This document shows positions 8,599 to 17,284 of a stretch of DNA of 64,000 nt, in pieces (position 1 is the first letter of the stretch; every line of letters begins with the position of its first letter). Under the pieces are notes generated by a model. That model saw only the letters and a program-made list of their open reading frames with translations. It did not search any database and had not been told where the DNA came from. Position numbers and translations under genes: made by a program. The DNA is from an uncultured Granulosicoccaceae bacterium (GTDB lineage: Bacteria; Pseudomonadota; Gammaproteobacteria; Granulosicoccales; Granulosicoccaceae), in the NCBI GenBank assembly GCA_937951345.1, contig CALFCF010000063.1, positions 1 to 64,000 of the forward strand, read 5' to 3'.

Positions 8599-10683
8599 TT
8601 GAATCACCAGGATTTGTTGGTAGAAATCGGCGTTGAAGAATTACCGGCCAGCGCCTCTCACCCGATGTCACAGTCCTTGGGTGACGGGTTGCTCAAAATC
8701 CTTGGCGAGGGCGGTTTTCTTTCTGACAGCAGTAGTTCCGAGGTGTTCTCGACACCGAGGCGCATTGCCGTGCTGGTTCGACAGGTTGCGGCTGCACAGG
8801 CCGATCAGGCGGTGGAGCGTAAAGGACCGTCAGTTGCTGCCGGATTTGATGAGCAGGGCAATCCGACAAAAGCACTGGCGGGATTTGCACGTTCGTGTGG
8901 TGTTGATATTGACGCACTGGAGCGGATTGAAACTGATAAAGGCGAATGGTTTGTGTTTCGAAGCATGTCAAAAGGCCAGTCGCTCACAGATTTTCTATCC
9001 GCTGAATTACCTGCACTCGCCAAACAATTACCATCACCGCGACGGATGCGCTGGTCAGATGGTGATACTGAGTTTCTACGCCCGGTTCGCTGGGTTATGG
9101 TGCTCCACGGTGAAAATCACATTAATCTGGAATTACTGGGTTGTACGTCCGGGCGGGTTACCTATGGACATCGTTTCCACCATCCCGATGCAATCGATCC
9201 GTCCTCGGCAGACAACTACGCGCATTCGTTGTTGAGTACCGGTCACGTCATGGCGGAGTTTAAATCTCGCCGCGAACACATCGCTTCAGAAGTGGAAAAA
9301 TGCGCACAATTGTCGGGTGCGCGCGTTGATGTGAATGACGAACTGCTTGATGAGGTCACTGCATTAGTTGAATGGCCGGTTGCGGTAAGTGGTAGCTTCG
9401 ATCCGACTTTTTTGTCGTTGCCTAAAGAAGCGCTTGTGCAGACCATGGCTGAAAACCAACGCTACTTTGCAATGTTCGACGCTGACGGTGGCTTGTACCC
9501 CGGCTTTGTAACTGTGGCTAATTTGGTTTCAAGTAACCCCGGCACGGTGCGCGAGGGGAATCAACGGGTTATTCGCCCTCGTTTCGCTGATACATTGTTT
9601 TTCTGGCAGAAAGACCGTGAGCAAAAACTCGAGCAGCGACTTGATGCTCTGGACAAGGTGTTATTCCAGAAAGAATTGGGTAGTTTGCGTGATCGAACCC
9701 GACGGCTGCAGCGGGTAGCCACTTGGCTGGCCAAAGAACTTGATATCGATAGCCCAACTGCTGCGCGGGCAGCGGAATTGAGTAAGTGCGATCTGGTAAC
9801 CGACACCGTCGGCGAGCTTGCCAAGATGCAGGGTATAGCCGGTAGCTATCTGGCGGACCTTGATGGTGAAAATGCTTCGGTTTGCGCTGCAATACGTGAG
9901 CAGTATCTGCCTTTAAAATCCGGTGGAGATCTGCCGCAAACACCGGTTGGGCAGATCTTGTCGCTAGCTGATAAGGCGGATTTGCTCGTGGGCATATTCG
10001 GCATCGGGCAGAAACCCAGTGGCACCAAAGATCCGTTTGCATTGCGGCGGGCAGCGGTAGGTATGTTGCGCATTCTTATAGAAGGGGATTTACCACTGAA
10101 TATCGATTCATTGTTTCGCGAAACCGCCCGGATTCATGCTGGTGATGTGGAGCAAAACTTCGACGTTAACGAGTTGCTGGAGTTTGTACAGGAGCGACTG
10201 CGTAACTATTACCTGGAGCGCGGTGAGCGCCATGACGTAATTGATGCTGTCGCTGCTAAAGGTATCACTGACCCGTTTGATTTCAATCGCCGCGTGACCG
10301 CGATTGCCGGGTTTCGCCGCTCAGATGCTGCAGAAGCACTGGCTGCCGCCAACAAGCGTATAAACAACATTCTTAGAAAGGTGGAATCGGATTTCTCCTC
10401 GCCAGTGCTCGAAGAGTACCTTGTTGAACCGGCGGAAAAATCATTGGCTGGCAGATTGGAGCAAGTTGAAGCGGAGCTCTCGCCGCAATTTGAACAGGGC
10501 AATTATGTTGAAGCTATGCAATCAACGGCCAAATTGCGCCAGTCGGTTGATGATTTCTTTGACAACGTGATGGTCATGGATGACGACGACAAGCTGCGCA
10601 GCAATCGACTGGCTTTGCTAAACAGAGTTGCCGGGTTGTGTTCTCGAACAGCTGATTTATCGAAGCTTCAGCCTGAAAACTGA
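8599..10683 (+). CDS. glyS: Glycine--tRNA ligase beta subunit
   Basis: Beta subunit of the heterotetrameric glycyl-tRNA synthetase, required for tRNA binding. The N-terminus DLLVEIGVEELPA is the family signature, and RMRWSDGDTEFLRPVRW and VEWPVAVSGSF follow. An HD-like region (FALRRAAVGMLRIL) and a C-terminal anticodon-binding helical domain complete it. The start is TTG 8599, preceded by AGGAT eight bases upstream; no in-frame ATG fits as well. Length is 694 residues, as expected. It is followed 17 bases later by gmhB. Confidence 0.97.
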   Translation: MNHQDLLVEIGVEELPASASHPMSQSLGDGLLKILGEGGFLSDSSSSEVFSTPRRIAVLVRQVAAAQADQAVERKGPSVAAGFDEQGNPTKALAGFARSCGVDIDALERIETDKGEWFVFRSMSKGQSLTDFLSAELPALAKQLPSPRRMRWSDGDTEFLRPVRWVMVLHGENHINLELLGCTSGRVTYGHRFHHPDAIDPSSADNYAHSLLSTGHVMAEFKSRREHIASEVEKCAQLSGARVDVNDELLDEVTALVEWPVAVSGSFDPTFLSLPKEALVQTMAENQRYFAMFDADGGLYPGFVTVANLVSSNPGTVREGNQRVIRPRFADTLFFWQKDREQKLEQRLDALDKVLFQKELGSLRDRTRRLQRVATWLAKELDIDSPTAARAAELSKCDLVTDTVGELAKMQGIAGSYLADLDGENASVCAAIREQYLPLKSGGDLPQTPVGQILSLADKADLLVGIFGIGQKPSGTKDPFALRRAAVGMLRILIEGDLPLNIDSLFRETARIHAGDVEQNFDVNELLEFVQERLRNYYLERGERHDVIDAVAAKGITDPFDFNRRVTAIAGFRRSDAAEALAAANKRINNILRKVESDFSSPVLEEYLVEPAEKSLAGRLEQVEAELSPQFEQGNYVEAMQSTAKLRQSVDDFFDNVMVMDDDDKLRSNRLALLNRVAGLCSRTADLSKLQPEN

Positions 10684-10700
10684 TGTAACGCCTTAACGCC

Positions 10701-11240
10701 ATGAAACTAGTCGTACTCGATCGTGATGGTGTGATTAACCTGGACGGTGATCCGATAATCGAATCACCTGATGATTGGCACGCTATCCCCGGCAGTCTTG
10801 AGGCAATCGCACGATTGACTCAGGCTGGCGTGCATATCGCAGTGGCGACTAACCAATCGGGACTTGCGCGAAATATAATAACGCTCGATACCTTGCACGC
10901 AATTCACCAACGTATGCACCAGGCGGTTCGAGAGGCTGGTGGTCAGATCGACGTGGTCGTCTTTTGTCCACACAGTGATGCCAATGAGTGCGCTTGCCGT
11001 AAGCCGAAACCGGGTATGCTTTATCAGATAAACGACCATCTGGATCTTGATCTTTCTCAAGTGCCGGTTGTAGGCGATTCATTGCGGGATATTCAGGCGG
11101 CAATGGCGGCCAATGCACGCCCGGTTTTGGTCAAAACCGGCAAGGGGCAACAGACACGTGATGAACACGGGCTCGATCATGTACCGTGTTTCAACGACCT
11201 GGCAGCGTTTGTCGACGATTACCTTTCAAAGGCTGAATAA
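10701..11240 (+). CDS. gmhB: D-glycero-beta-D-manno-heptose 1,7-bisphosphate 7-phosphatase
   Basis: HAD-family phosphatase of ADP-heptose synthesis for the LPS inner core. It shows the nucleophile motif LDRDGVIN (Asp7, Asp9), Thr/Asn in VATNQSGLAR, the zinc-binding CPHSDANECACRKPKPGM (Cys89, His91, Cys97, Cys99), and the final acidic motif VGDSLRDI. The 179-residue length is standard. It sits within glyQ-glyS-gmhB-plsC, an order common in gammaproteobacteria. The zinc ligands separate it from the related histidinol-phosphatase. Confidence 0.94.
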   Translation: MKLVVLDRDGVINLDGDPIIESPDDWHAIPGSLEAIARLTQAGVHIAVATNQSGLARNIITLDTLHAIHQRMHQAVREAGGQIDVVVFCPHSDANECACRKPKPGMLYQINDHLDLDLSQVPVVGDSLRDIQAAMAANARPVLVKTGKGQQTRDEHGLDHVPCFNDLAAFVDDYLSKAE

Positions 11241-11307
11241 ACGGCTGAATAAAAGGCCGCTTAAGCTTTAAACTAACTCTCTTTACTTCAGCTCGGAAAT
11301 CTACCCG

Positions 11308-12084
11308 ATGAACGCTGCAGATACAAACAGATCAATCCCTGCGCGGCCTGTGCTGTATGTGCGTGCGACAATCTGGTGGTTGATATTTGCGACCAGTACG
11401 GTACTGCTGACAATTCCTGTGTTGATTGGTTTGATGGTTTCTTATGAAACCGGTTTTCGGGTTATCCACGTTTGGCTCGGGATCAATCTGTGGTCGCTAA
11501 AACACGTATGTCACGTGAATTGGCAGGTGAGTGGTAGAGAAAATTTGCCACCGAATCCGATACTGGTCTTGTGTAAACATCAGTCGACATTCGAAACATT
11601 GGTGCTGCCCACTGTGTTGCAGTCACCGGTTTTTGTTTCCAAGCGCGAACTTGCACTGGTGCCTTTTTTCGGCTGGTGTCTGGCTGCTGCAGACACGATT
11701 CTAATTCGCCGTGGCGCTGGTCGATCGGCCATTAAACAGATGGAGAAGCAATCTGTTGAGCGCTTTGCGCGTGAGCGTTGTGTGATTATTTTTCCTGAAG
11801 GCACGCGTCGTGAACCCGGTGCACCACCGGAATACCGTATCGGGGGCGCTGTGCTGGCGCAGCGTATCAATACCCCGGTCGTTCCAATTGCTCACAATTT
11901 TGGTGAGTTCTGGCCGCGTCATAGCCTGATCAAATGGCCCGGAACGGCACAGATGCGAATAGGCCCACCTATCCCTGTTGAGGGTAAGAAACCTGATGCG
12001 ATACTCGAAGAGGTTGTTGCGTGGATAGAACAGCAGCAACAGGAAATTACGGTTGTTGATCGTTTCCCCTATAAGCGAAAGTAA
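11308..12084 (+). CDS. 1-acyl-sn-glycerol-3-phosphate acyltransferase (PlsC family)
   Basis: Membrane-associated acyltransferase, probably transferring an acyl chain to lysophosphatidate. An N-terminal membrane segment (about 18-46) is followed by motif I, here KHQSTFET with His91 and Glu96 (the family norm is HX4D; HQSxxE variants are known in this subgroup), then motif III FPEGTRREPG at 162-170 and motif IV VVPIAHN. It is 258 residues long and the last gene of the glyQS-gmhB run. A role in phospholipid or lysophospholipid remodelling is inferred; the exact substrate is open. Confidence 0.85.
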   Translation: MNAADTNRSIPARPVLYVRATIWWLIFATSTVLLTIPVLIGLMVSYETGFRVIHVWLGINLWSLKHVCHVNWQVSGRENLPPNPILVLCKHQSTFETLVLPTVLQSPVFVSKRELALVPFFGWCLAAADTILIRRGAGRSAIKQMEKQSVERFARERCVIIFPEGTRREPGAPPEYRIGGAVLAQRINTPVVPIAHNFGEFWPRHSLIKWPGTAQMRIGPPIPVEGKKPDAILEEVVAWIEQQQQEITVVDRFPYKRK

Positions 12085-12118
12085 GGAAACTGGTCGGCAT
12101 TAACGCTCAGGCTCTGGA

Positions 12119-12889
12119 TTAACGGCCCGGTAAATTTAGTTTAAAAAGTTCGACAGCATTGGCGGTGGTTTTCTGTGCGATAACCTGCTGCGGTTGCTGC
12201 TGCAACGCCGCTACCACTTCGCACACTTCCCTGATCCAGGCGGGTTGGTTGGTCTGCCCCTTTTGCGCATAACCGGTTTGATAGGGCGCATCAGTTTCCA
12301 ATAGCAGCGCATCAGATGGCAGTGTGGCAACCATGCGTCGCAAGCGAGTCGCGCGCGGATGGGTGATCGCGCCACCAAAACCCAGTTTGAATCCCGCGTC
12401 AATCAAAGCATTTGCCTGCTGATCGCTGCCATTAAAACTGTGCACAACACCTGTTACCCCGCTGTAGCGCCGCACACATTGCAGAACATCTTCCACCGCG
12501 CGATGAGCATGGATAATCAACGGCAGTCCGGATGATAGGGCGAGTTCAACGTGTTGTTCAAACAATTTTTGCTGTGCAGGCTTGTTGGCGGATGATTTGC
12601 TGAAATCGAGGCCGCATTCGCCTATCGCAACAACGGCTCCCGTCTCCACCAGCTCTTGCACCGCGCGCCAGCTGTCAGCGCTGTGATATTCCATAAATAA
12701 CGGATGTAAACCGGCAGCAGCGCTGACAACAGCATATTCCAGAGCCATTTGCGCGATTTTATGCAAGCCGTCCGCCCGGATGGCAGGCACGATGACTGCC
12801 TGTACCCCCGCGCTGGCGGCCGCTTGTAAAAGGCTGTCGCGGTGACCGTCGAATACCGCTGAATCAAGGTGGCAATGAGTGTCTACCAG
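12119..12889 (-). CDS. tatD: TatD-family metal-dependent hydrolase, non-standard start
   Basis: TatD-type DNase/deoxyribonuclease-like TIM barrel. Conserved metal motifs are VDTHCHLD at the N-terminus, IGECGLDFSK, IHAHRA, VHSFNG and LLETDAPY. The N-terminal HCH metal motif lies upstream of the first possible ATG/GTG/TTG codon in frame (GTG 12790), and an in-frame TAA stop lies near 12943. The most natural start is CTG 12889, directly before VDTHCHLD; CTG 12925 is another. It converges on plsC and diverges from the zinc protease gene. Confidence 0.85.
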   Translation of the reverse strand: MVDTHCHLDSAVFDGHRDSLLQAAASAGVQAVIVPAIRADGLHKIAQMALEYAVVSAAAGLHPLFMEYHSADSWRAVQELVETGAVVAIGECGLDFSKSSANKPAQQKLFEQHVELALSSGLPLIIHAHRAVEDVLQCVRRYSGVTGVVHSFNGSDQQANALIDAGFKLGFGGAITHPRATRLRRMVATLPSDALLLETDAPYQTGYAQKGQTNQPAWIREVCEVVAALQQQPQQVIAQKTTANAVELFKLNLPGR

Positions 12890-13002
12890 GGCGCAGGCGG
12901 TGTCAGGATGAGAAGTCGTTTGCAGCGGATAGTACCGGTTTTTGGGTTAAGGGTTATTTTCGTGCCAAAATAGCGTTTTGCAAGACTTGATGGGGAAGTG
13001 TG

Positions 13003-13896
13003 ATGCGCTGGAGAAATCTCAGGCGTAGCCGCAACATTGAAGATCGTCGTGGACGGTCTGCTGGACGGGGTGGTCCCGTGCGGATGCCTGGTGGGCGCGG
13101 AATGAAAATCGGCGGTGGCGGTGCGTTACTGCTGCTACTTGCTTCCGTGTTTCTGGGTACTGATCTGACTGGTCTTGTTGGCGGTGGTGGCGGTGGAATA
13201 GGCACGGGTATCAGTACGCAGGCCCCGCAACGCACAGGTACCAGTCAGCTGCCGGCCAATGATGATATCGGGCAGTTTGTCTCGACAATTATGGCCACGA
13301 CAGAAGATGTCTGGACGCCACTCTTTCAGCAGGCGGGTAAACGTTACCAGCCACCGAAACTCGTGCTCTTCAGTGATGGGGTTCGATCGGCCTGTGGCTT
13401 CACATCCTCTGCAGCCGGACCTTTCTATTGTCCAGGCGATAACCAGGCGTATATCGATCTGGACTTCTTTGCCGAGTTGCAGCGTATGGGTGCCGGTGGT
13501 GATTTTGCCGGCGCTTATGTCCTGGCTCATGAAGTCGGGCATCACATACAGAATTTGCTCGGTGTCTCGATGGAAGTTCAACGTCGCCAGCGTCAGCTTC
13601 CTAAAGTTGAAGCCAATGCCCTTTCGGTTCGTACCGAATTACAGGCTGATTGTTATGCCGGAGTCTGGGCTCATCATGCACACAAGCGATTTCAATTACT
13701 TGAGCCAGGCGATCTTGAAGAAGGTATGAACGCTGCAGCCAAAATCGGTGATGATGCGCTGATGAAAAATGCCGGTCGACGCGTACGCCCGGAATCATTC
13801 ACGCACGGCTCGTCTAAACAACGCCAAGCCTGGTTACTGCGCGGCTTGCAATCAGGCGATCCGAATCAGTGTGATACATTCAATGTAAATAGTTAA
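13003..13896 (+). CDS. YpfJ-like neutral zinc metallopeptidase
   Basis: Matches the YpfJ family of predicted membrane zinc peptidases. It starts MRWRNLRRSRNIEDRRG, as in family members, with one transmembrane helix (about 40-55) and then a Gly-rich linker. The catalytic site is HEVGHH (176-181) with downstream ELQADCYAG supplying a further ligand. A cysteine pair occurs near CGFTSSAAGPFYC. ATG 13003 is favoured over the adjoining GTG 13000 by homologue length and by GGGGAAG upstream. Function in the family is undefined; some databases mislabel it as flagellar. Confidence 0.9.
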   Translation: MRWRNLRRSRNIEDRRGRSAGRGGPVRMPGGRGMKIGGGGALLLLLASVFLGTDLTGLVGGGGGGIGTGISTQAPQRTGTSQLPANDDIGQFVSTIMATTEDVWTPLFQQAGKRYQPPKLVLFSDGVRSACGFTSSAAGPFYCPGDNQAYIDLDFFAELQRMGAGGDFAGAYVLAHEVGHHIQNLLGVSMEVQRRQRQLPKVEANALSVRTELQADCYAGVWAHHAHKRFQLLEPGDLEEGMNAAAKIGDDALMKNAGRRVRPESFTHGSSKQRQAWLLRGLQSGDPNQCDTFNVNS

Positions 13897-14119
13897 TAGC
13901 GGTGGCAAGCAGTTTTTTTTAGTGAACTGCTGTTTACTAGCAGTCTGCACTGGAAGGCAGCATGGTCAAGTACTTCATTGATCGGAACACGTTTTTCGTT
14001 TTGCCGCTATTCTTTTTTATCGGCTGTTATCAACGTTTCATATAGTCGAATAAAAATTTGCATGTCGTTGTTTATCTGTTTACTTCTCCCGGCTTAAAGC
14101 TACCGCTCATGACGTTATC

Positions 14120-14968
14120 ATGAAATTATCGGCTGACGAATTTCGAAACCTACCGAATAAACGTATTACCCTGATGGGTATGTCAGGTGTGGGTAAAACC
14201 CGGCTGGCAAATATCATGCGCGCCGGCGACTGGTTTCACTATACCGTTGACTATCGCATAGGCACGCGTTACCTCGACGAGGCGATACTTGACAATCTAA
14301 AGCGCCAGATGATGCAGGTGCCTTTTCTTCGCGATCTGCTTCGAAGTGATTCGGTGTACATCCGTAACAACATCACGACTGACAACCTTGCGCCTTTGTC
14401 TACGTGGCTCGGTAAACTTGGTGATCCCGACCGGGGTGGTTTGCCACTGAATGAGTTCAAGCGTCGTCAGGCATTGCATCACTCTGCTGAAAAAAGTGCT
14501 GTTGCAGACACTGTTGAATTTATAAAAAAAGCAGAATCTATATACGGCTACCAGAATTTTTTGAACGATGTCAGTGGCAGCCTGTGTGAGCTTGATGATC
14601 CGGGTTTATTCAGTATGCTTGCCGAGCACACGGTGATTGTTTATATCCAGGCAAGTCAGTCAGATGAGACGATGTTGATTGAACGAGCCGAGAAGCATCC
14701 GAAACCTCTGTATTACCGCGAGGAATTTCTGGACGAACAATTAGGCTTGTATAAGCAGGAACGGAATATTGAATTTTCCACTCTGGTTGATCCGGATGAT
14801 TTCGTGCGTTGGGTTTTCCCCAAACTGTTCTATGCACGTGTTCCTCGCTATGAGGCGATCGCAGCTGAGCATGGGTATATTGTAAGTGCTCGTGATGCAT
14901 ACGAAGTCTCGGATGAATCAGAATTTCTGGCGCTTGTTGAACAGGCAATTGCTTCGAGATCTGCCTAA
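14120..14968 (+). CDS. P-loop ATPase of unknown function, coupled to metA
   Basis: A 282-residue soluble protein with an N-terminal Walker A motif GMSGVGKTRLA (about 19-29) and a central FLNDVSGSLCELDD segment that may serve as Walker B. No membrane segments or other domains are recognised. Its stop overlaps the metA start by one base (TAATG), so it is probably cotranscribed and coupled. ATPases of this type beside homoserine acyltransferase genes are, as I recall, seen in marine proteobacteria, but the role is not known. A kinase-like fold is conceivable; I do not assign a reaction. Confidence 0.75.
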   Translation: MKLSADEFRNLPNKRITLMGMSGVGKTRLANIMRAGDWFHYTVDYRIGTRYLDEAILDNLKRQMMQVPFLRDLLRSDSVYIRNNITTDNLAPLSTWLGKLGDPDRGGLPLNEFKRRQALHHSAEKSAVADTVEFIKKAESIYGYQNFLNDVSGSLCELDDPGLFSMLAEHTVIVYIQASQSDETMLIERAEKHPKPLYYREEFLDEQLGLYKQERNIEFSTLVDPDDFVRWVFPKLFYARVPRYEAIAAEHGYIVSARDAYEVSDESEFLALVEQAIASRSA

Positions 14969-16050
14969 TGCCGTTAGTTGCACACACAGATCTGCCAACA
15001 TACCAGCGTCTTCGTGCGGAAGGACACGCGGTACTTTCTCCGGAGCGGGCAGCTTCTCAGGATATTCGTGCGCTGCACATCGGATTGCTTAACATGATGC
15101 CCGATGCCGCACTGTCCGCGACTGAGCGCCAATTTTTTCGACTGATAAGTTCAAGTAACACGATTTCCCAGTTTTATATGCATCCGTTTACGCTGCCGGA
15201 GATCGAACGTGCTGATCACGCACAGGCACATATCGATCGTTATTACGAACCATTGGAAACGATACTGGCGACTGGTCTGGATGCATTGATTATCAGTGGT
15301 GCCAATGTGACACATGCCAACCTCTCAGAAGAAATTTTCTGGGATCCGTTGATAAAGGTTATTGATTGGGCTGAACAGAACGTTACGTCAACACTATGTT
15401 CCTGCCTCACCACACATGCGGTTATGCAGTTTCGTTATGGCATCCAGCGACGCGGTCTCAATGAGAAAATGTGGGGAGTATTCGCGCACCGGGTCGATGA
15501 CCGTAGTCATCCGCTCGTCAGTGATATCAACTCACGGTTTGATGTACCGCATTCGCGGTTTAATGAAATTTCTCCTACGCAATTTCGCGAGGCCGGATTG
15601 CAAGTTCTTGTCGAGGGTGAAGTGCCGGGAGTGCAACTGGCAGTTAGCCCTGACGGTTTTCGCATGGTGTTTTTTCAAGGGCATCCGGAGTACGACCGGA
15701 TAAGCTTAATGAAAGAATACAAGCGGGAAGTGGGGCTGTACATAAACAAGTTGCGGGAGACGTTTCCACCTTTCCCTGAAAATTACTTTGATAGTCACTG
15801 CCAGGCTCTACTGAATGAATATCGCATTCTGGTCGAAGAAGCTATGGTCAGAAATCAGGCTGTACCGCAGTTTCCGGAACAACATTTGGTCGAAAGACTT
15901 GAAAACACCTGGCATGATTCAGGTGAGGCGATTGTGGGTAACTGGATCGGTACGGTTTATCAACTTACACATTCTGATCGAAAAAAACCGTTCATGGATA
16001 CTATCGATCCGAATAATCCATTGGCATCGCTTGATTCGAGGCATCAGTAA
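14968..16050 (+). CDS. metA: Homoserine O-acyltransferase (MetA/HTS family)
   Basis: First committed enzyme of methionine synthesis, transferring an acyl group from acyl-CoA to homoserine. It has the class-I-glutaminase-like fold signatures: ALHIGLLNMMPDAALSATERQF, the nucleophile Cys146 in LCSCLTTHA, and the His239/Glu241 dyad in FFQGHPEYDR. At 360 residues it is longer than E. coli MetA (309) and has the SCLxxHA variant of the active site. The acyl-donor pocket reads SGANVTHANL, so succinyl or acetyl specificity cannot be read directly. It overlaps both neighbours by one base. Confidence 0.88.
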   Translation: MPLVAHTDLPTYQRLRAEGHAVLSPERAASQDIRALHIGLLNMMPDAALSATERQFFRLISSSNTISQFYMHPFTLPEIERADHAQAHIDRYYEPLETILATGLDALIISGANVTHANLSEEIFWDPLIKVIDWAEQNVTSTLCSCLTTHAVMQFRYGIQRRGLNEKMWGVFAHRVDDRSHPLVSDINSRFDVPHSRFNEISPTQFREAGLQVLVEGEVPGVQLAVSPDGFRMVFFQGHPEYDRISLMKEYKREVGLYINKLRETFPPFPENYFDSHCQALLNEYRILVEEAMVRNQAVPQFPEQHLVERLENTWHDSGEAIVGNWIGTVYQLTHSDRKKPFMDTIDPNNPLASLDSRHQ

Positions 16051-17180
16051 TGCAGGAATCCGTCGGGCAGTTACTGACAGGTGATGCACAGCCATTGCTG
16101 CTGCTTTTGCTTGCCAATCTGTTTCTTTTTCTATTTGCTACATGGATAGTGGACTTGATCGGTGGTAGTAACGATCCTGATCAAGTTGCATCACGATCTT
16201 TTCGCATCAATCTGATGCGTGTGCTGAACTTCCTTGCTATTGCCATCATAGGGATCACTCTTTTGACAGGCAGTGATGGCATCATCAATAATTTTCTGGT
16301 TAAGTCGTTACTGGCTCTGGTTATAGCCTATGTTGGTCTTATCTCAAGTCAGTTGCTATCTCGCGTCATAAGAATGCGATATGGAAGACGGATACAATCG
16401 CAGGGATCGCAACGTATCGCGGATACTTATGCATCACGCGCACTCAGTATCTCCGCGGGTGTGTTTATCAGTATTGTGGTTCTGATATCTATTGTCAGAT
16501 TGTTCGGGTTCGATGATCTGCTGGAAGCTGGCGGCGTAATTGGTTTTATAGGCGTCTTTCTGGCATTGACACAAGGAGCCTGGGCACCCGATATCATCAG
16601 CGGTCTTGTTATCCTGAATACACGCATGTTCGACGAGCGTGATGTGGTCAAGCTCGGTGATGGAGCAGATGCAATACTTGCGCGTGTGCATCGCACGCGG
16701 GCATTTCATACGGAGTTACTCAATCTTGTAGATAATCACCGCATAATGATAAGGAATTCGCGAATCAGAGATTATACAGTCCACAATCTGTCGAAGTTTG
16801 CGACTGCTAAGGGGTTACGCGAAAGTCTGCGTTTCAAGATCGGTTACAACGTCCCTCCACAGCGGGTACATCTACTGTTCAGCAATGTATTTGAAAAAGC
16901 GTGTGAAGAGAATCAAATCCCGTTTGAACAACAGTATGAGCCGGAGGTTCGTTTGCAGGATGCTGGCGATCATGCAGCGGAATGGTCGTTTCACTATTAC
17001 ACTAAAGATGCTGACACAATCGTCAAGCAGCGACAGATGTTCCGGGAACTTGTACTCGACGTAGCGGGAGATATGGGAATCGACCTATCCACACCTGTGT
17101 CTATAACAACAGTGGATGGTCAGGCAGGACAATCGGTGGAGCGTAAGTTAACGCTACACAACGACGACCGTCAGGCTTGA
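16050..17180 (+). CDS. Small-conductance mechanosensitive channel family (MscS) protein
   Basis: Inner-membrane channel protein of 376 residues. Four to five hydrophobic helices fall within residues 1-180, including the pore-lining glycine/alanine region GGVIGFIGVFLALTQGAWAPDIISGLVIL, which leads into the beta domain (FDERDVVKLGDG). The cytosolic C-terminus has the usual mixed alpha/beta end. The start overlaps metA by one base (TAATG), which is unusual company for a channel. Osmotic pressure release is inferred from the family only. Confidence 0.85.
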   Translation: MQESVGQLLTGDAQPLLLLLLANLFLFLFATWIVDLIGGSNDPDQVASRSFRINLMRVLNFLAIAIIGITLLTGSDGIINNFLVKSLLALVIAYVGLISSQLLSRVIRMRYGRRIQSQGSQRIADTYASRALSISAGVFISIVVLISIVRLFGFDDLLEAGGVIGFIGVFLALTQGAWAPDIISGLVILNTRMFDERDVVKLGDGADAILARVHRTRAFHTELLNLVDNHRIMIRNSRIRDYTVHNLSKFATAKGLRESLRFKIGYNVPPQRVHLLFSNVFEKACEENQIPFEQQYEPEVRLQDAGDHAAEWSFHYYTKDADTIVKQRQMFRELVLDVAGDMGIDLSTPVSITTVDGQAGQSVERKLTLHNDDRQA

Positions 17181-17200
17181 TGCTTCAGATCGTCCTTTAG

Positions 17201-17245
17201 TTCTGCTTCCGCTCGTTCTGTTTCCGCTCGTTCTGCTTCCGTTCG
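17201..17245. repeat. 15-bp tandem repeat, three copies
   Basis: Three contiguous units of TTCTGCTTCCGCTCG with one substitution each in units 2 and 3. It lies between the convergent mscS-like and HhH genes and is not part of a recognised gene. Confidence 0.85.
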
Positions 17246-17284
17246 GTAGCTGAATTTTACGGATAGATTATATGCGCGTGAAAC

